Origin: Borborobacter arsenicus
Lineage (GTDB): Bacteria > Pseudomonadota > Alphaproteobacteria > Rhizobiales > Rhizobiaceae
Length of the DNA stretch: 64,000 bases
Assembly (NCBI RefSeq): GCF_003934165.1
Contig: NZ_RKST01000006.1
Coordinates: 248,001-312,000 of the forward strand
Reading direction: 5' to 3'
The translations under genes were made by a program, and so were the position numbers. Below the pieces are notes generated by a model. The model saw nothing but the letters and a program-made list of their open reading frames with translations, did not search any database and had not been told where the DNA came from. Position 1 is the first letter of the stretch. Every line of letters starts with the position of its first letter. Of this stretch, positions 46,704 through 55,613 are shown piece by piece.

Positions 46704-46810
46704 GGCAGAGCTCCGATGCGATGGTTGGCGCGCACGCACCCTGCACAGGGTCAAGAAAGCGCGATCATGCCGGCGTGATTAGCAGATCGCCGCCTTTTTC
46801 ACAACGGGAC

Positions 46811-46826
46811 ATAAAGAAATCTTTAT
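46811..46826 (-). promoter_or_regulatory. Possible SahR operator upstream of ahcY
   Basis: ATAAAGAAATCTTTAT is a dyad with seven-base arms and a two-base centre, about 108 bases before the ahcY start. From memory, the SAH-responsive ArsR-type repressor SahR of proteobacteria controls metK/ahcY genes through ATAAAG/CTTTAT-type dyads, so this is a good candidate. No sahR gene is in the window. The match to the published consensus is not verified here. Confidence 0.45.
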
Positions 46827-46831
46827 CCGTG

Positions 46832-46855
46832 CATGTCATCCAAATGGATGACATG
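46832..46855. promoter_or_regulatory. Perfect dyad between HPr gene and ahcY
   Basis: CATGTCATCC and GGATGACATG form a perfect ten-base inverted repeat around AAAT. It starts 13 bases after the HPr stop codon on the minus strand. It could be the end of the PTS transcript, but no T tract follows, or a regulator site for ahcY beside the ATAAAG dyad. Confidence 0.5.
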
Positions 46856-46867
46856 GGTCAGGACCTG

Positions 46868-47170
46868 TTAAATCTCTTCGCCAAAGCGGGTCGCAATCAA
46901 GGCCTCGAGCGCTTCCATGACTTCCTTGGCTTCGGGGCCGCTGGCGGTGACGCGAATATTGCAGCCGGGGCTCGCCGCCAGCATCATCAGCCCCATGATC
47001 GACGTGCCGCCGACCTTCACCCCGTCTTTCTCGACATCGACCGAGGCCTCGAAGCCGCCAGCGACCTGGACGAACTTGGCCGAAGCGCGCGCATGCAGGC
47101 CGCGCTGATTGACGATCTTGAATTCCCTGCTGACCAGACCGTTTCCGGCAGTATCCATGGCGCTGCTCAT
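46868..47170 (-). CDS. ptsH: Phosphocarrier protein HPr (regulatory PTS)
   Basis: The 100-residue HPr/NPr-type phosphocarrier has its phosphorylatable histidine at 26 in NQRGLHARASAKF and a regulatory serine in GGTSIMGLMML near residue 57, the target expected for HPr kinase. The ATG at 47170 overlaps the EIIA stop (ATGA). No sugar permease is nearby; in this order the hprK-EIIA-HPr set acts with PtsP and PtsN in nitrogen, carbon and K+ related regulation. The ten-residue N-terminal extension (MSSAMDTAGN) is unconserved and an internal ATG at codon 5 is possible. Confidence 0.93.
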   Translation of the reverse strand: MSSAMDTAGNGLVSREFKIVNQRGLHARASAKFVQVAGGFEASVDVEKDGVKVGGTSIMGLMMLAASPGCNIRVTASGPEAKEVMEALEALIATRFGEEI

Positions 47171-47568
47171 TTGCTGCTCAACAACTGGCTGGCGACATTT
47201 ATGTATTTGCGCCCGGCGGTCTGCGCTTCCTCCAGCGCCTGAGCCATGTCGTCGCCCTTGCGGACACTGGTGAGTTTGATCAGCATCGGCAGATTGACGC
47301 CGGCGATGATTTCGACACGGCCCGCCTCCATCACCGATATCGCCAGGTTAGACGGGGTGCCCCCGAACATGTCGGTCAGGATGATCACACCAGCGCCAGT
47401 GTCTGCCCGCGCCACGGCATCGACGATGTCGCTGCGGCGCTGCTCCATGTCATCATCGGCGCCGATGGCTATGGTCTCGAAATGGTCCTGCGGTCCCACG
47501 ACGTGCTCGACGGCGTTACGGAACTCCTCGGCCAGCCGACCGTGCGTGACAAGCACGAGCCCAATCAT
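47167..47568 (-). CDS. PTS system EIIA component, mannose family
   Basis: This 133-residue EIIA(Man) domain protein has its phosphorylatable histidine at residue 9 (LVLVTHGRLAEEF) and the conserved ILTDMFGGTPSNLA near residue 64. No EIIB, EIIC or EIID domain is present, so it is a stand-alone receiver of phosphate from HPr and probably regulatory, as in rhizobia and Brucella. The ATG at 47568 is clear. It precedes the HPr gene with a four-base overlap and lies 156 bases after hprK. Confidence 0.94.
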   Translation of the reverse strand: MIGLVLVTHGRLAEEFRNAVEHVVGPQDHFETIAIGADDDMEQRRSDIVDAVARADTGAGVIILTDMFGGTPSNLAISVMEAGRVEIIAGVNLPMLIKLTSVRKGDDMAQALEEAQTAGRKYINVASQLLSSK

Positions 47569-47724
47569 TCTGCTTTGGCTCCCGTCATCGCCCGTTCACG
47601 AGCGTATTGTATCGTGGCCGCCAGCAGCATGGCCGACGGTGGAGCGCTATCTTGTCGACGCGGGAGCGGTTGACAAGCCCTAAAAAGCGTCATGATTGGC
47701 CATTTTTGCCGCATTGCACCAAAA

Positions 47725-48174
47725 TCATGCCGTTCTGCACAAAGGCGGGATTGAAAGGCGCGCCAAAACGGCAGGCCGCGCCCCGACCGCATTTCTTTCG
47801 CAAAGCCGCAGACATGGAATGGCGCAGCCGGATATGATTTCGCTCTCTTCCTCGGGAAACCGTTCGGCCGCAGGCAGCAGTCTGACGACAAGATCGATCA
47901 CCGCTTTTGCCTCGACATCGATCGGACAGGGACCAAGGCCGTGAACCTCCGTCAGCCCCTGAATGGCGGGCGGAGCCACAAGGACAAGCCTGCCGCCTCG
48001 TTGCGATACAAGAAGCTGGTCATCCGCGACGAGGCGGGCAAATTGCCCGGATTTTTGCAGCTGCGCGAGAAGGGTCAGCGCCAGAGTGGTTTTTCCGGAC
48101 CCCGATGCGCCGACGATCAGCACGCCGCGATCCCCGACAACCAGCGCGGTACCGTGCAGGTTGGAAGCTGCCAT
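47725..48174 (-). CDS. hprK: Short HPr kinase/phosphorylase (alphaproteobacterial HprK)
   Basis: The protein of about 149 residues phosphorylates HPr on serine. It has Walker A VGASGSGKTTLALTLL near residue 24 and an acidic VADDQLLV segment near residue 52. It lacks the N-terminal domain of Firmicutes HprK (about 310 residues), as is normal for the alphaproteobacterial form. I chose the ATG at 48174, preceded by GAGGCG; an ATG at 48210 overlapping the chvG stop would give 161 residues. Its position between chvG and the EIIA/HPr pair links the PTS to the ChvGI system. Confidence 0.92.
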   Translation of the reverse strand: MAASNLHGTALVVGDRGVLIVGASGSGKTTLALTLLAQLQKSGQFARLVADDQLLVSQRGGRLVLVAPPAIQGLTEVHGLGPCPIDVEAKAVIDLVVRLLPAAERFPEEESEIISGCAIPCLRLCERNAVGARPAVLARLSIPPLCRTA

Positions 48175-48202
48175 CGCCTCAAACCCTGAATGTCGATTGG
48201 TC

Positions 48203-49987
48203 CTAACCATCCGCCGGCAAGGTCATCACGAAGCGAGCGCCCTTGAGTTCGCCGGGCTTGGTGCCAGGAATATTTTCAGCCGTCAGCGTACCGCCATGGG
48301 CCTCAACGATCTGACGGCTGATCGACAGGCCGAGTCCGGAATTCTGGCCGAACGCCTCGCTGGACGGCCGATCCGTATAGAAGCGCTCGAAAATCCGGTC
48401 GATTGCATCCACTCTTATGCCGGGCCCGTTGTCATCCACCGTAACCACGTTGAATTTACCGGCGCGCGCCAGTGAAATATTGATCCGCCCGCCATCTTCG
48501 GGAACGAAGGAGCGTGCATTCTCGATCAGATTGGTGATGACCTGCCCGACACGCAGATCATGCCCGAGCGAAAAATAGCCCTTCAGGCCTTGCGGCAATT
48601 TCTCGGCCGAGAACTCTATGACGGCGTGGCGCTTGTGGCGCCCAGCTTCCTGCGAGGCCGCGACAAGGTCGGAAATGAATTTCTTCAGGTCTATGCGGGC
48701 GGCATCCTCGCGGGCAAGCTCGGCATCGAGCCGGGAGGCATCGGAAATGTCGGTTATGAGACGATCCAGCCGCTTCACGTCATGCTGGATGACCTCCATC
48801 AGCCGGTTGCGTGATTCCTCATTGCGGGCAAGCGGCAAGGTCTCAACCGCGCTGCGAAGCGAGGTCAGCGGGTTCTTCAATTCATGGCTGACATCGGCCG
48901 CGAAGCTCTCGATCGCCTCGATGCGGGCATAGAGCGCATTGGTCATGTCACGGACGGCGACGGAAAGATTGCCGATCTCATCCTGGCGCATGGAAAAATC
49001 GGGAATTTCCTCGCGGCTCTTGGTCCCGCGCCGCACCCGCACCGCGGCGGCCGACAGCCGGCGCAGCGGGTTGGCAATGGTGGAGGCGAGCAGCATGGAC
49101 AGGATTGCCGTCACCAGCGCCGCCACCCCGAAGACCCGCAGGATCGCCTTGCGCTCGGCGGCGACGATCTTATCGATGTCCCCGCCTTCCGTCGAAAGCA
49201 TCAGAACGCCGAGCACCGCCCGGAAGCGCTGGATCGGCACAGCGACCGAGACGATCTGCTCGCCCTGTTCGCTCACCCGCACGATTGTCGAGGGGCTGCC
49301 GGTAAGCGCGTTCATGACTTCCGGAAAAGCCGCCCCGTTGCCGCCGGGCTGCTCGCGATAGACCGGCAGCTCCGCATCGCGGAACAGGTCGAACACGAAT
49401 TTCTGGATGCGCTCGAAAAGATCTGGCTCTTCCTCCTCCACCGGCGGCAGGTCGTAGCGAAGGATTTGTCCGCGCGAATAGAGATGGCGCGAGTCCAGAA
49501 GCAGATTGGCGTCGCGGTCATAGATGCGCGCACGGGTGCGCGTCGGCGAGATAAGCCGCCGCAGAAGCGGCGCCACGCGTTCCGGGTTGATGGGAAAATC
49601 GAGATTGTCGAGTTGGTCCGACCCGGGCTCCAGGCTTTCGCCAGCCTGAAGCTCGAGCAGCTTTTCCGGGTCGATGCGGATCGAGTCGGTCTCCACCGTG
49701 GCCGAAGACGCGATGGCACCGGCAATGATCTCGCCCTGGGTCATCAGGCTTTCGACCCGCGCGTCGATCAATCCGTCGCGAAAGGTGTTGAGATACATGA
49801 TCCCGATGACCAGCACGACCAGGCCGGCAAGGTTGAGGAACAGGATGCGCCGGGTCAGGCTGGAAAAGACATGGTGCCCGAGGAAGCGGCGAAGCGGCAC
49901 CGTAATGCGCGACAACAGCGTCGGCGCAGGACGGCGTGCCCTGCCCGCACCCACCGCCGGCTTCTTGAGTTCTACCTCCATGGCCAT
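48203..49987 (-). CDS. chvG: Envelope/acid-stress sensor histidine kinase ChvG (ExoS/BvrS)
   Basis: This 594-residue inner-membrane kinase responds to acid and host conditions in Agrobacterium, Sinorhizobium and Brucella. Transmembrane segments are at about 48-68 (LFLNLAGLVVLVIGIMYL) and about 293-315, enclosing a periplasmic sensor domain. A HAMP segment follows (ANPLRRLSAAAVRVRRGT). The H-box is FAADVSHELKNPLTSLRSA, with N-box NLIENARSF and DDNGPGI and GLGLSISRQIVEAHGG in the catalytic part. It follows chvI by 120 bases and abuts hprK. The ATG at 49987 is used; another two codons on is possible. Confidence 0.95.
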   Translation of the reverse strand: MAMEVELKKPAVGAGRARRPAPTLLSRITVPLRRFLGHHVFSSLTRRILFLNLAGLVVLVIGIMYLNTFRDGLIDARVESLMTQGEIIAGAIASSATVETDSIRIDPEKLLELQAGESLEPGSDQLDNLDFPINPERVAPLLRRLISPTRTRARIYDRDANLLLDSRHLYSRGQILRYDLPPVEEEEPDLFERIQKFVFDLFRDAELPVYREQPGGNGAAFPEVMNALTGSPSTIVRVSEQGEQIVSVAVPIQRFRAVLGVLMLSTEGGDIDKIVAAERKAILRVFGVAALVTAILSMLLASTIANPLRRLSAAAVRVRRGTKSREEIPDFSMRQDEIGNLSVAVRDMTNALYARIEAIESFAADVSHELKNPLTSLRSAVETLPLARNEESRNRLMEVIQHDVKRLDRLITDISDASRLDAELAREDAARIDLKKFISDLVAASQEAGRHKRHAVIEFSAEKLPQGLKGYFSLGHDLRVGQVITNLIENARSFVPEDGGRINISLARAGKFNVVTVDDNGPGIRVDAIDRIFERFYTDRPSSEAFGQNSGLGLSISRQIVEAHGGTLTAENIPGTKPGELKGARFVMTLPADG

Positions 49988-50107
49988 TCAGGCGCAGCCT
50001 CTTGCAGCTTTCCCATACGCGCAAAACCCATGAGCGCGCACGACGTCCGATCGGACCAGGGCCTTCCCAACTCTCAACTGCAGCAGCGTTCTTCCTGCGG
50101 CCGCAGC

Positions 50108-50809
50108 TTACGCTTCACGAAACCGGTATCCAACCCCGTACAGCGTCTCGATCATCTCGAACTCGTCATCGACTGCCTTGAACTTCTTGCGCAGGCGCTT
50201 GATGTGGCTGTCGATGGTGCGATCGTCAACATAAACCTGCTCGTCATAGGCCGAATCCATCAGCGCATCACGGCTTTTGACCACGCCGGGGCGCTGCGCC
50301 AGGGAATGCAGAATGAGGAACTCGGTGACCGTCAGCGTGACCGGTTCGCCCTTCCAGGTGCAGGTATGGCGCTCCTGGTCCATGACGAGTTGGCCGCGCT
50401 CAAGCGAGCGGGCCTGCTGGCTCGGGCTTTTGGCCGCCGCCTCGCGGGCGCTCGCCCGGCGCAGCACCGCCCGCACACGCTCGACCAAGAGGCGCTGCGA
50501 GAACGGTTTGCGGATAAAATCGTCGGCCCCCATCTTGAGACCGAACAATTCGTCGATCTCGTCATCCTTCGAGGTCAGGAAAATGACCGGCAGATCGGAC
50601 TTCTGACGCAGGCGGCGCAGAAGCTCCATCCCGTCCATTCGCGGCATCTTGATATCCAAAATGGCAAGATTCGGCGGACGCGCCGTCAGTCCCTCAAGCG
50701 CCGATGCGCCATCCGTGTAGGTCTCGACGCGATATCCTTCCGACTCCAAAGCAATCGAAACCGAGGTCAGAATATTGCGGTCGTCGTCGACAAGCGCGAT
50801 CGTTGCCAT
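50108..50809 (-). CDS. chvI: Response regulator ChvI (BvrR)
   Basis: The 233-residue OmpR-type regulator is the partner of ChvG and in related species controls exopolysaccharide, motility, virulence and symbiosis genes. The receiver has [10 protein letters not shown] near residue 7, the phosphoacceptor aspartate in [12 protein letters not shown] near residue 52 and the lysine in [10 protein letters not shown] near residue 102. The winged-helix domain ends in [20 protein letters not shown] and [10 protein letters not shown], nearly identical in character to rhizobial ChvI. The ATG at 50809 begins [10 protein letters not shown]; upstream in-frame ATGs give unconserved extensions. It is divergent from pckA. 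Confidence 0.96.
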   Translation of the reverse strand: MATIALVDDDRNILTSVSIALESEGYRVETYTDGASALEGLTARPPNLAILDIKMPRMDGMELLRRLRQKSDLPVIFLTSKDDEIDELFGLKMGADDFIRKPFSQRLLVERVRAVLRRASAREAAAKSPSQQARSLERGQLVMDQERHTCTWKGEPVTLTVTEFLILHSLAQRPGVVKSRDALMDSAYDEQVYVDDRTIDSHIKRLRKKFKAVDDEFEMIETLYGVGYRFREA

Positions 50810-50998
50810 TTCCAGCGACTCCCTCATGGGCTTGTGTCCCTTTCTGTATCGAAAGGGCTTTTGGCGGACAAATTGGGTACAAAATGTGGCACATAATCCT
50901 TGCCGTGTCACAGGCAAGGCCGTCCATCCGTGAAACCACCAGGAATGCAAGCGTGCGGCCCGGTGGTCTTCGTCACCGATCCTTTAAACAATTATAAA

Positions 50999-51030
50999 CG
51001 ATTTAAAATCTGTTAAAAAATTTTAAATCG
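50999..51030. promoter_or_regulatory. AT-rich dyad in the chvI-pckA divergent region
   Basis: CGATTTAAAAT (50999-51009) and ATTTTAAATCG (51020-51030) are perfect 11-base inverted arms with a ten-base spacer. It is the most AT-rich stretch of the 335-base gap between the chvI and pckA starts, which holds no gene. It lies 115 bases before pckA and 190 bases before chvI. Binding factor unknown; a pckA-type repressor or ChvI itself are candidates. Confidence 0.5.
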
Positions 51031-51144
51031 ATTAATGGTTTGAAACTGCTGCGCTTTTCTGGTTCTGACCAATTTTAGACCACAATCGCCTACCTATAGG
51101 CCTTGGATTGGGCATCAGCGCCACCTGGATCAGAGAGACGCAGA

Positions 51145-52755
51145 GTGAACGAAACCGGCAAACGCAATCCCTCCTTCGGAATCGACAAATCAGGTCTGAA
51201 GACGACCGGCCGCGTGCAATACAACCTTGGCGAGGCCGAACTCTATGAAGAAGCGGTCCGCCGCGGCGAAGCCCGGCTGACCGCGCACGGTGCCCTGATG
51301 GCCGAAACCGGCCAGCATACCGGCCGCTCGGCCAAGGACAAGTTCGTCCTGCGCGACGCCAATACCGAGCCGCATGTCTGGTGGGACAACAACAAGCCGA
51401 TCTCGGCTGAGCATTTCGACACGCTGCTGTCGGATTTCCTCGCTCACGCGGCCGACAAGGACCTGTTCGTGCAGGATCTCGTCGGAGGCGCCGACGAGAG
51501 CCAGAAACTACCCACACGCGTCGTCACCGAATATGCGTGGCATTCGCTGTTCATCCGCAACCTGCTGATCCGTCCGCAGGCCGGCGAACTCACCGGCTTC
51601 GTGCCGAAGATGACCATCATCGACCTGCCTTCCTTCCGGGCCGATCCGGCACGGCATGGCTGCCGCACCGAAACCGTGATCGCGGTGGATCTGACGCGCA
51701 TGATCGTGCTGATCGGCGGCACCTCCTATGCCGGCGAGATGAAGAAGTCGGTATTCACAGCCCTCAACTATCTGCTTCCGGCAAAGGGCGTCATGCCGAT
51801 GCATTGCTCGGCCAATGAGGGGCCGAATGGCGATGCCGCGGTCTTCTTCGGGCTTTCGGGCACTGGCAAGACGACGCTTTCGGCCGATCCGTCGCGCACG
51901 CTGATCGGCGACGACGAGCATGGCTGGGGACCGGACGGCATCTTCAATTTCGAAGGTGGCTGCTACGCCAAGACGATCCGGCTTTCGGCCGAAGCCGAAC
52001 CGGAGATCTTCGCCACCACGCAGCGTTTCGGCACGGTGCTTGAAAACGTCATCCTCGATGAAAACCGCGTGCCGGATTTCGACGACGGGCGGCTCACCGA
52101 AAACACCCGCTGCGCCTACCCGCTGCATTTCATCCCGAACGCCAGCGCGACCGGCCGGGCGAACCACCCGAAGAACATCATCATGCTGACTGCCGATGCT
52201 TTCGGCGTCATGCCGCCCATAGCCAAGCTGACGCCCGCCCAGGCCATGTATCACTTCCTGTCCGGCTATACCGCCAAGGTGGCCGGAACCGAAAAGGGCG
52301 TGACCGAGCCGGAAGCGACCTTCTCTACCTGCTTCGGCGCGCCTTTCATGCCGCGCCATCCGTCCGAATATGGCAATCTGCTGCGGCAATTGATTGCCGA
52401 TCACGGCGTCGATTGCTGGCTGGTCAATACCGGCTGGACCGGCGGCGCCTACGGCACCGGCAAGCGCATGCCGATCAAGGCCACGCGCGCTCTTCTTGCC
52501 GCTGCGCTCGACGGCTCGCTGAAGAACGCCGAATTCCGCACCGATGCCAATTTCGGTTTCTCGGTGCCGATTGAGGTCGCCGGCGTCGATGCGGCCATTC
52601 TCGACCCGCGCTCGACCTGGGCCGACAAGCAGGCCTATGACGCCCAGGCCCTCAAACTGGTCGGCATGTTCATCGACAATTTCGGCAAGTTCGAAGCCCA
52701 TGTCGATGCCAGCGTGCGCGGGGCGGCACCACAGGCCCAGACCGCGGCCGAGTAA
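51145..52755 (+). CDS. pckA: Phosphoenolpyruvate carboxykinase (ATP)
   Basis: The 536-residue enzyme makes PEP from oxaloacetate with ATP, the entry step of gluconeogenesis on organic acids. Kinase motifs are [18 protein letters not shown] near residue 235 (P-loop) and [20 protein letters not shown] near residue 253, with the signature MHCSANEGP before them. The length matches S. meliloti PckA. I chose the GTG at 51145, since no ATG gives a family-like N-terminus; the frame continues 14 codons upstream without similarity. The promoter region is shared with chvI. A strong terminator follows. Confidence 0.96.
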   Translation: MNETGKRNPSFGIDKSGLKTTGRVQYNLGEAELYEEAVRRGEARLTAHGALMAETGQHTGRSAKDKFVLRDANTEPHVWWDNNKPISAEHFDTLLSDFLAHAADKDLFVQDLVGGADESQKLPTRVVTEYAWHSLFIRNLLIRPQAGELTGFVPKMTIIDLPSFRADPARHGCRTETVIAVDLTRMIVLIGGTSYAGEMKKSVFTALNYLLPAKGVMPMHCSANEGPNGDAAVFFGLSGTGKTTLSADPSRTLIGDDEHGWGPDGIFNFEGGCYAKTIRLSAEAEPEIFATTQRFGTVLENVILDENRVPDFDDGRLTENTRCAYPLHFIPNASATGRANHPKNIIMLTADAFGVMPPIAKLTPAQAMYHFLSGYTAKVAGTEKGVTEPEATFSTCFGAPFMPRHPSEYGNLLRQLIADHGVDCWLVNTGWTGGAYGTGKRMPIKATRALLAAALDGSLKNAEFRTDANFGFSVPIEVAGVDAAILDPRSTWADKQAYDAQALKLVGMFIDNFGKFEAHVDASVRGAAPQAQTAAE

Positions 52756-52770
52756 TATTCCACACAATCG

Positions 52771-52808
52771 AAAAAAGGCCCGGTCACCAGCCGGGCCTTT
52801 TCTTTTTG
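52771..52808 (+). terminator. Terminator after pckA
   Basis: AAGGCCCGG and CCGGGCCTT pair as a nine-base stem with a seven-base loop at 52775-52799, followed by TTCTTTTTG. It lies 15 bases after the pckA stop, just before arfB. Confidence 0.88.
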
Positions 52809-52832
52809 TCCGCCGCAAGCCATCACTGGACA

Positions 52833-53270
52833 ATGACTGCAGACGAAAAGATCATCGTGGCGGGCGATGTCGTCATCCATCCCGACGACATCGAGGAGAA
52901 TTTCATCCGCTCGTCCGGCCCCGGCGGCCAGAACGTCAACAAGGTGGCCACCGCCGTCCAGCTGCGGTTCGACGCCAGGAACGCAGCCGGCCTGCCCGAG
53001 CGCGTGCGCGAGCGCACCATTGCACTGGCCGGACAGCGGGCGACCAAGGACGGCGTGATCGTCATCGAGGCCGGCCGCTTTCGCACCCAGGAGCAGAACA
53101 GGGCGGATGCCAGGGCACGGCTGACCGAACTGGTCGCCAGGGCGGCAGAACCGCCACCCAAGCCGCGCCGCAAGACCAAGCCGACCAAAGGTTCGATCGA
53201 GCGCCGTCTGAAAAGCAAGGCCGGGCGCTCAACGATCAAGAAATTGCGCGGCAAGGTTGAAGGCGACTGA
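52833..53270 (+). CDS. arfB: Peptidyl-tRNA hydrolase ArfB (ribosome rescue)
   Basis: The 145-residue protein releases peptides from ribosomes stalled at the end of broken mRNAs. The catalytic GGQ motif lies in RSSGPGGQNVNKVAT near residue 28, and the basic tail PPKPRRKTKPTKGSIERRLK with GRSTIKKLRGK, which enters the empty mRNA channel, is complete. These distinguish it from release factors, which are longer. The ATG at 52833 gives the MTADEKIIVAG start; a TTG at 52806 would add nine residues inside the terminator region. It follows the pckA terminator, so its promoter must be very short or it is expressed by read-through. Confidence 0.92.
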   Translation: MTADEKIIVAGDVVIHPDDIEENFIRSSGPGGQNVNKVATAVQLRFDARNAAGLPERVRERTIALAGQRATKDGVIVIEAGRFRTQEQNRADARARLTELVARAAEPPPKPRRKTKPTKGSIERRLKSKAGRSTIKKLRGKVEGD

Positions 53271-53339
53271 CCTGTCAGCCGGATTTTCAATCACCGCTTT
53301 CCTTTTTTGGCCGCTGATGCAAAATTCGCCTGGCAGGGA

Positions 53340-53446
53340 CTAGAGCCGTTGCGGTTTAAATAGAATCGTAGAACGACTCTAAGCTTTTGTTTTGGCTGCA
53401 TTTCCGGACGCAAAACCGCTTCACACTTTTGCTGGAAATGCTCTAA
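53340..53446. repeat. Dispersed rhizobial intergenic repeat (AGAGCATTTCC type)
   Basis: The block begins CTAGAGCCGTTGCGG and ends GCTGGAAATGCTCTAA, with TTTCCGGACGCAAAACCGCTT in the middle pairing with its flanks. It is a well-preserved member of a repeat family common in Hyphomicrobiales intergenic DNA, different from the GATCATGC family at 11573 and 40875. It occupies half of the 201-base gap between arfB and kbp and ends 25 bases before the kbp start. Confidence 0.85.
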
Positions 53447-53471
53447 TGCGGCAGCAAGGAGACTCCGACAT

Positions 53472-53990
53472 ATGGGTATGTTCGATTTCGTCAAAAGCGT
53501 CGGCAAGAAGCTGGGATTTGGTGATGACGACACGGCGGCCACCGCCGAGACGCTGAAGAAAGAGCTCGATTCGCACAAGCTCGGCACTGACAAGGTCGAG
53601 GTCGAGGTGCAGGGCGACAAGGCAGTGCTCAAAGGGGTCGTGGCCGACCAGTCGATCTTCGAGAAGGCGGTCATTGCCGTCGGCAATACGCTCGGCATTT
53701 CGAAGGTCGAGGCCGGCGAACTGAAGATCGTGCCGCCCGAAAGCGGGTTGAAGCTCGATCGCAATGTCGACATGACCGCCGTGGTTGCGGCCGCGACCCC
53801 GGCCAAGGCGCCGGTCTTCTACACGGTCAAGAAGGGCGACAATCTGTGGAAGATCGCCGAAGCGCAATATGGCAAGGGCAAGGGTGCCAAGCACACCATC
53901 ATCTTCGAGGCCAACAAGCCGATGCTGACCCACCCCGACAAGATCTATCCCGGCCAGGTGCTGCGCATTCCCGACATCGAGACCGCTTGA
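53472..53990 (+). CDS. kbp: BON-LysM protein, Kbp/YgaU-like
   Basis: The 172-residue protein has an N-terminal BON domain (about 25-88, VEVEVQGDKAVLKGVVADQS) and a C-terminal LysM domain (about 115-165, FYTVKKGDNLWKIAEAQYG and YPGQVLRIPDI). E. coli Kbp (YgaU) has the same layout and length and is a cytoplasmic potassium-binding protein. No signal peptide is present (MGMFDFVKSVGKKLGF), so despite LysM it should be cytoplasmic. The ATG at 53472 has AAGGAGACTCC upstream. Its TGA overlaps a TTG that may start alkB. Confidence 0.9.
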   Translation: MGMFDFVKSVGKKLGFGDDDTAATAETLKKELDSHKLGTDKVEVEVQGDKAVLKGVVADQSIFEKAVIAVGNTLGISKVEAGELKIVPPESGLKLDRNVDMTAVVAAATPAKAPVFYTVKKGDNLWKIAEAQYGKGKGAKHTIIFEANKPMLTHPDKIYPGQVLRIPDIETA

Positions 53991-54643
53991 CCGGCAACTC
54001 CAACAGGGTGGCGCAAGTCCTTCCCAGCGGCGTGCGCCATCTCCCCTTCCATCTCGACCAGGCGGCCCAGGAGGCGCTGGTTGAGGCCATTCGCGACGTC
54101 GTTCACGCGGCACCGCTCTACGTGCCGGCGATGCCCAAAACGGGCAAGCCGATGAGCGTGCGGATGACCAATTGCGGCGCGCTTGGCTGGGTAACGGACA
54201 AGGAGCGTGGCTATCGCTATCAGCCCACGCATCCCCTGACCGGGGAACCATGGCCGCCTATCCCGGAGATGTTGCACCGCCTGTGGCGCGAGGTGTCCGG
54301 TTATGATTTCCCGCCGGAAGCCTGTTTGGTCAATTTCTATACGGACAGCGCGAAAATGGGCCTGCACCAGGATCGCGACGAATCCGAATTTGCAGCACCG
54401 GTCGTGTCCGTATCGCTGGGTGACGACTGTCTTTTCCGGGTCGGCGGAACCAGGCGCGACGATCCCACCATTTCGTTCAGGCTGCAAAGCGGCGACATCG
54501 TCATCCTCGGTGGTGAGAGTCGCCTGTGCTTCCACGGCGTCGACCGGATCTATCCGGCCACATCGACGCTGTTGAAGAAGGGCCGGATCAACCTCACCCT
54601 GCGGCGCGTGACCAAACCACCCGCAGAGGTCACAGCTTCCTGA
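53987..54643 (+). CDS. alkB: AlkB-type alpha-ketoglutarate-dependent DNA repair dioxygenase
   Basis: The protein of about 218 residues removes alkyl groups from bases by oxidative demethylation. The iron ligands are in the HxD motif GLHQDRDE near residue 125 and the later histidine in [10 protein letters not shown] near residue 180; the 2-oxoglutarate arginine is in RINLTLRRV near residue 205. The substrate-lid [20 protein letters not shown] is AlkB-like. No ATG fits; a TTG at 53987 overlaps the kbp stop (TTGA) and a GTG at 54008 is the alternative. The last 14 bases overlap the 3' end of coaA on the other strand. No Ada regulator gene is nearby. Confidence 0.9.
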   Translation: MTGNSNRVAQVLPSGVRHLPFHLDQAAQEALVEAIRDVVHAAPLYVPAMPKTGKPMSVRMTNCGALGWVTDKERGYRYQPTHPLTGEPWPPIPEMLHRLWREVSGYDFPPEACLVNFYTDSAKMGLHQDRDESEFAAPVVSVSLGDDCLFRVGGTRRDDPTISFRLQSGDIVILGGESRLCFHGVDRIYPATSTLLKKGRINLTLRRVTKPPAEVTAS

Positions 54644-55589
54644 GCGCCACTTCCACCACGCGGTGATCCTCACCCTTGCGCAGGATGAGATCGGCACGTG
54701 GCCGGGTCGGCAGGATGTTTTCTCGAAGGTTCTTCAAATTGATATTGGCCCACAGCCCTTCGGCGATCGCATGGGCAGCGTCTTCCGAAAGCTGCGAGTA
54801 GCGATGGAAGAAGGACTCCGGATTGCGGAAGGCTGTCTGCCGCAATTTCATGAAGCGCTTGATATACCAGCTATGGATCAGCTCTTCCTCGGCATCGATA
54901 TAGATCGAAAAATCAAAGAAATCAGAGACGAAGGGCACGAAGTTGCCGTCCTTGGGCAGGTCGCGCGGCTGCAGCACGTTCAAGCCCTCGAAGATCAATA
55001 TATCAGGGCGATCGATGGTGATGAATTCGCCGGGCATCACGTCATAGGTCAGATGCGAATAAAGCGGCGCGCGCACGTCGCGCTCGCCTGATTTGATCGC
55101 CGAGAGAAAGCGCAGCAGCGCCCCGACATCATAGCTGTCGGGAAAGCCCTTGCGCTCCATCAGGTTCTCGCGGCGCAGAACCTCGTTGGGCAGCAGGAAC
55201 CCATCGGTGGTGACGAGATCGACCTTCGGGCTCGACGGCCAGCGGGCAAGCAGTTCCTTCAGCACGCGCGCGGTGGTCGATTTGCCGACCGCGACCGAGC
55301 CTGCCATGCCGATAATATAGGGGGTCTTGATCACCTCCTCGGCGCCGAAAAAGGCCTGCCTCTGGCGAAACAGCATCTGGCTGGATTCGACATGGGCCGA
55401 AAGCAGGCGTGACATCGACAGGTAGATGTGGCGGACCTCGTCGAGATCGATCGGATCGTAAAGCGAGCTCAGCCGCTGGACCTCCGCCTCGGTCAGCGTC
55501 AGCGGCGTGTCGGCACGAAATTCGGCCCAGCGCTCGGCCGAAAAGAAGCGATAGGGTGAATATCGTGCGGTGGGAGCGAGTTGATCCAT
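54630..55589 (-). CDS. coaA: Pantothenate kinase (type I)
   Basis: The 319-residue enzyme phosphorylates pantothenate, the first and controlled step of coenzyme A synthesis. The P-loop [14 protein letters not shown] lies near residue 97, and [20 protein letters not shown] and the late [20 protein letters not shown] match the bacterial type I family. The start [16 protein letters not shown] at 55589 is normal. It lies 24 bases after hisE on the same strand, and the hisE-coaA order is typical of rhizobia. It converges with and slightly overlaps alkB. Confidence 0.96.
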   Translation of the reverse strand: MDQLAPTARYSPYRFFSAERWAEFRADTPLTLTEAEVQRLSSLYDPIDLDEVRHIYLSMSRLLSAHVESSQMLFRQRQAFFGAEEVIKTPYIIGMAGSVAVGKSTTARVLKELLARWPSSPKVDLVTTDGFLLPNEVLRRENLMERKGFPDSYDVGALLRFLSAIKSGERDVRAPLYSHLTYDVMPGEFITIDRPDILIFEGLNVLQPRDLPKDGNFVPFVSDFFDFSIYIDAEEELIHSWYIKRFMKLRQTAFRNPESFFHRYSQLSEDAAHAIAEGLWANINLKNLRENILPTRPRADLILRKGEDHRVVEVALRKL

Positions 55590-55613
55590 CGCGTTCCTGC
55601 TCTCCGGGCCCGT

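Noticed and set aside
47650-47680. CTTGTC...GACAAG six-base dyad between hprK and the EIIA gene
   Set aside because: Short arms with a 15-base spacer are expected by chance at this length; listed only as noticed.
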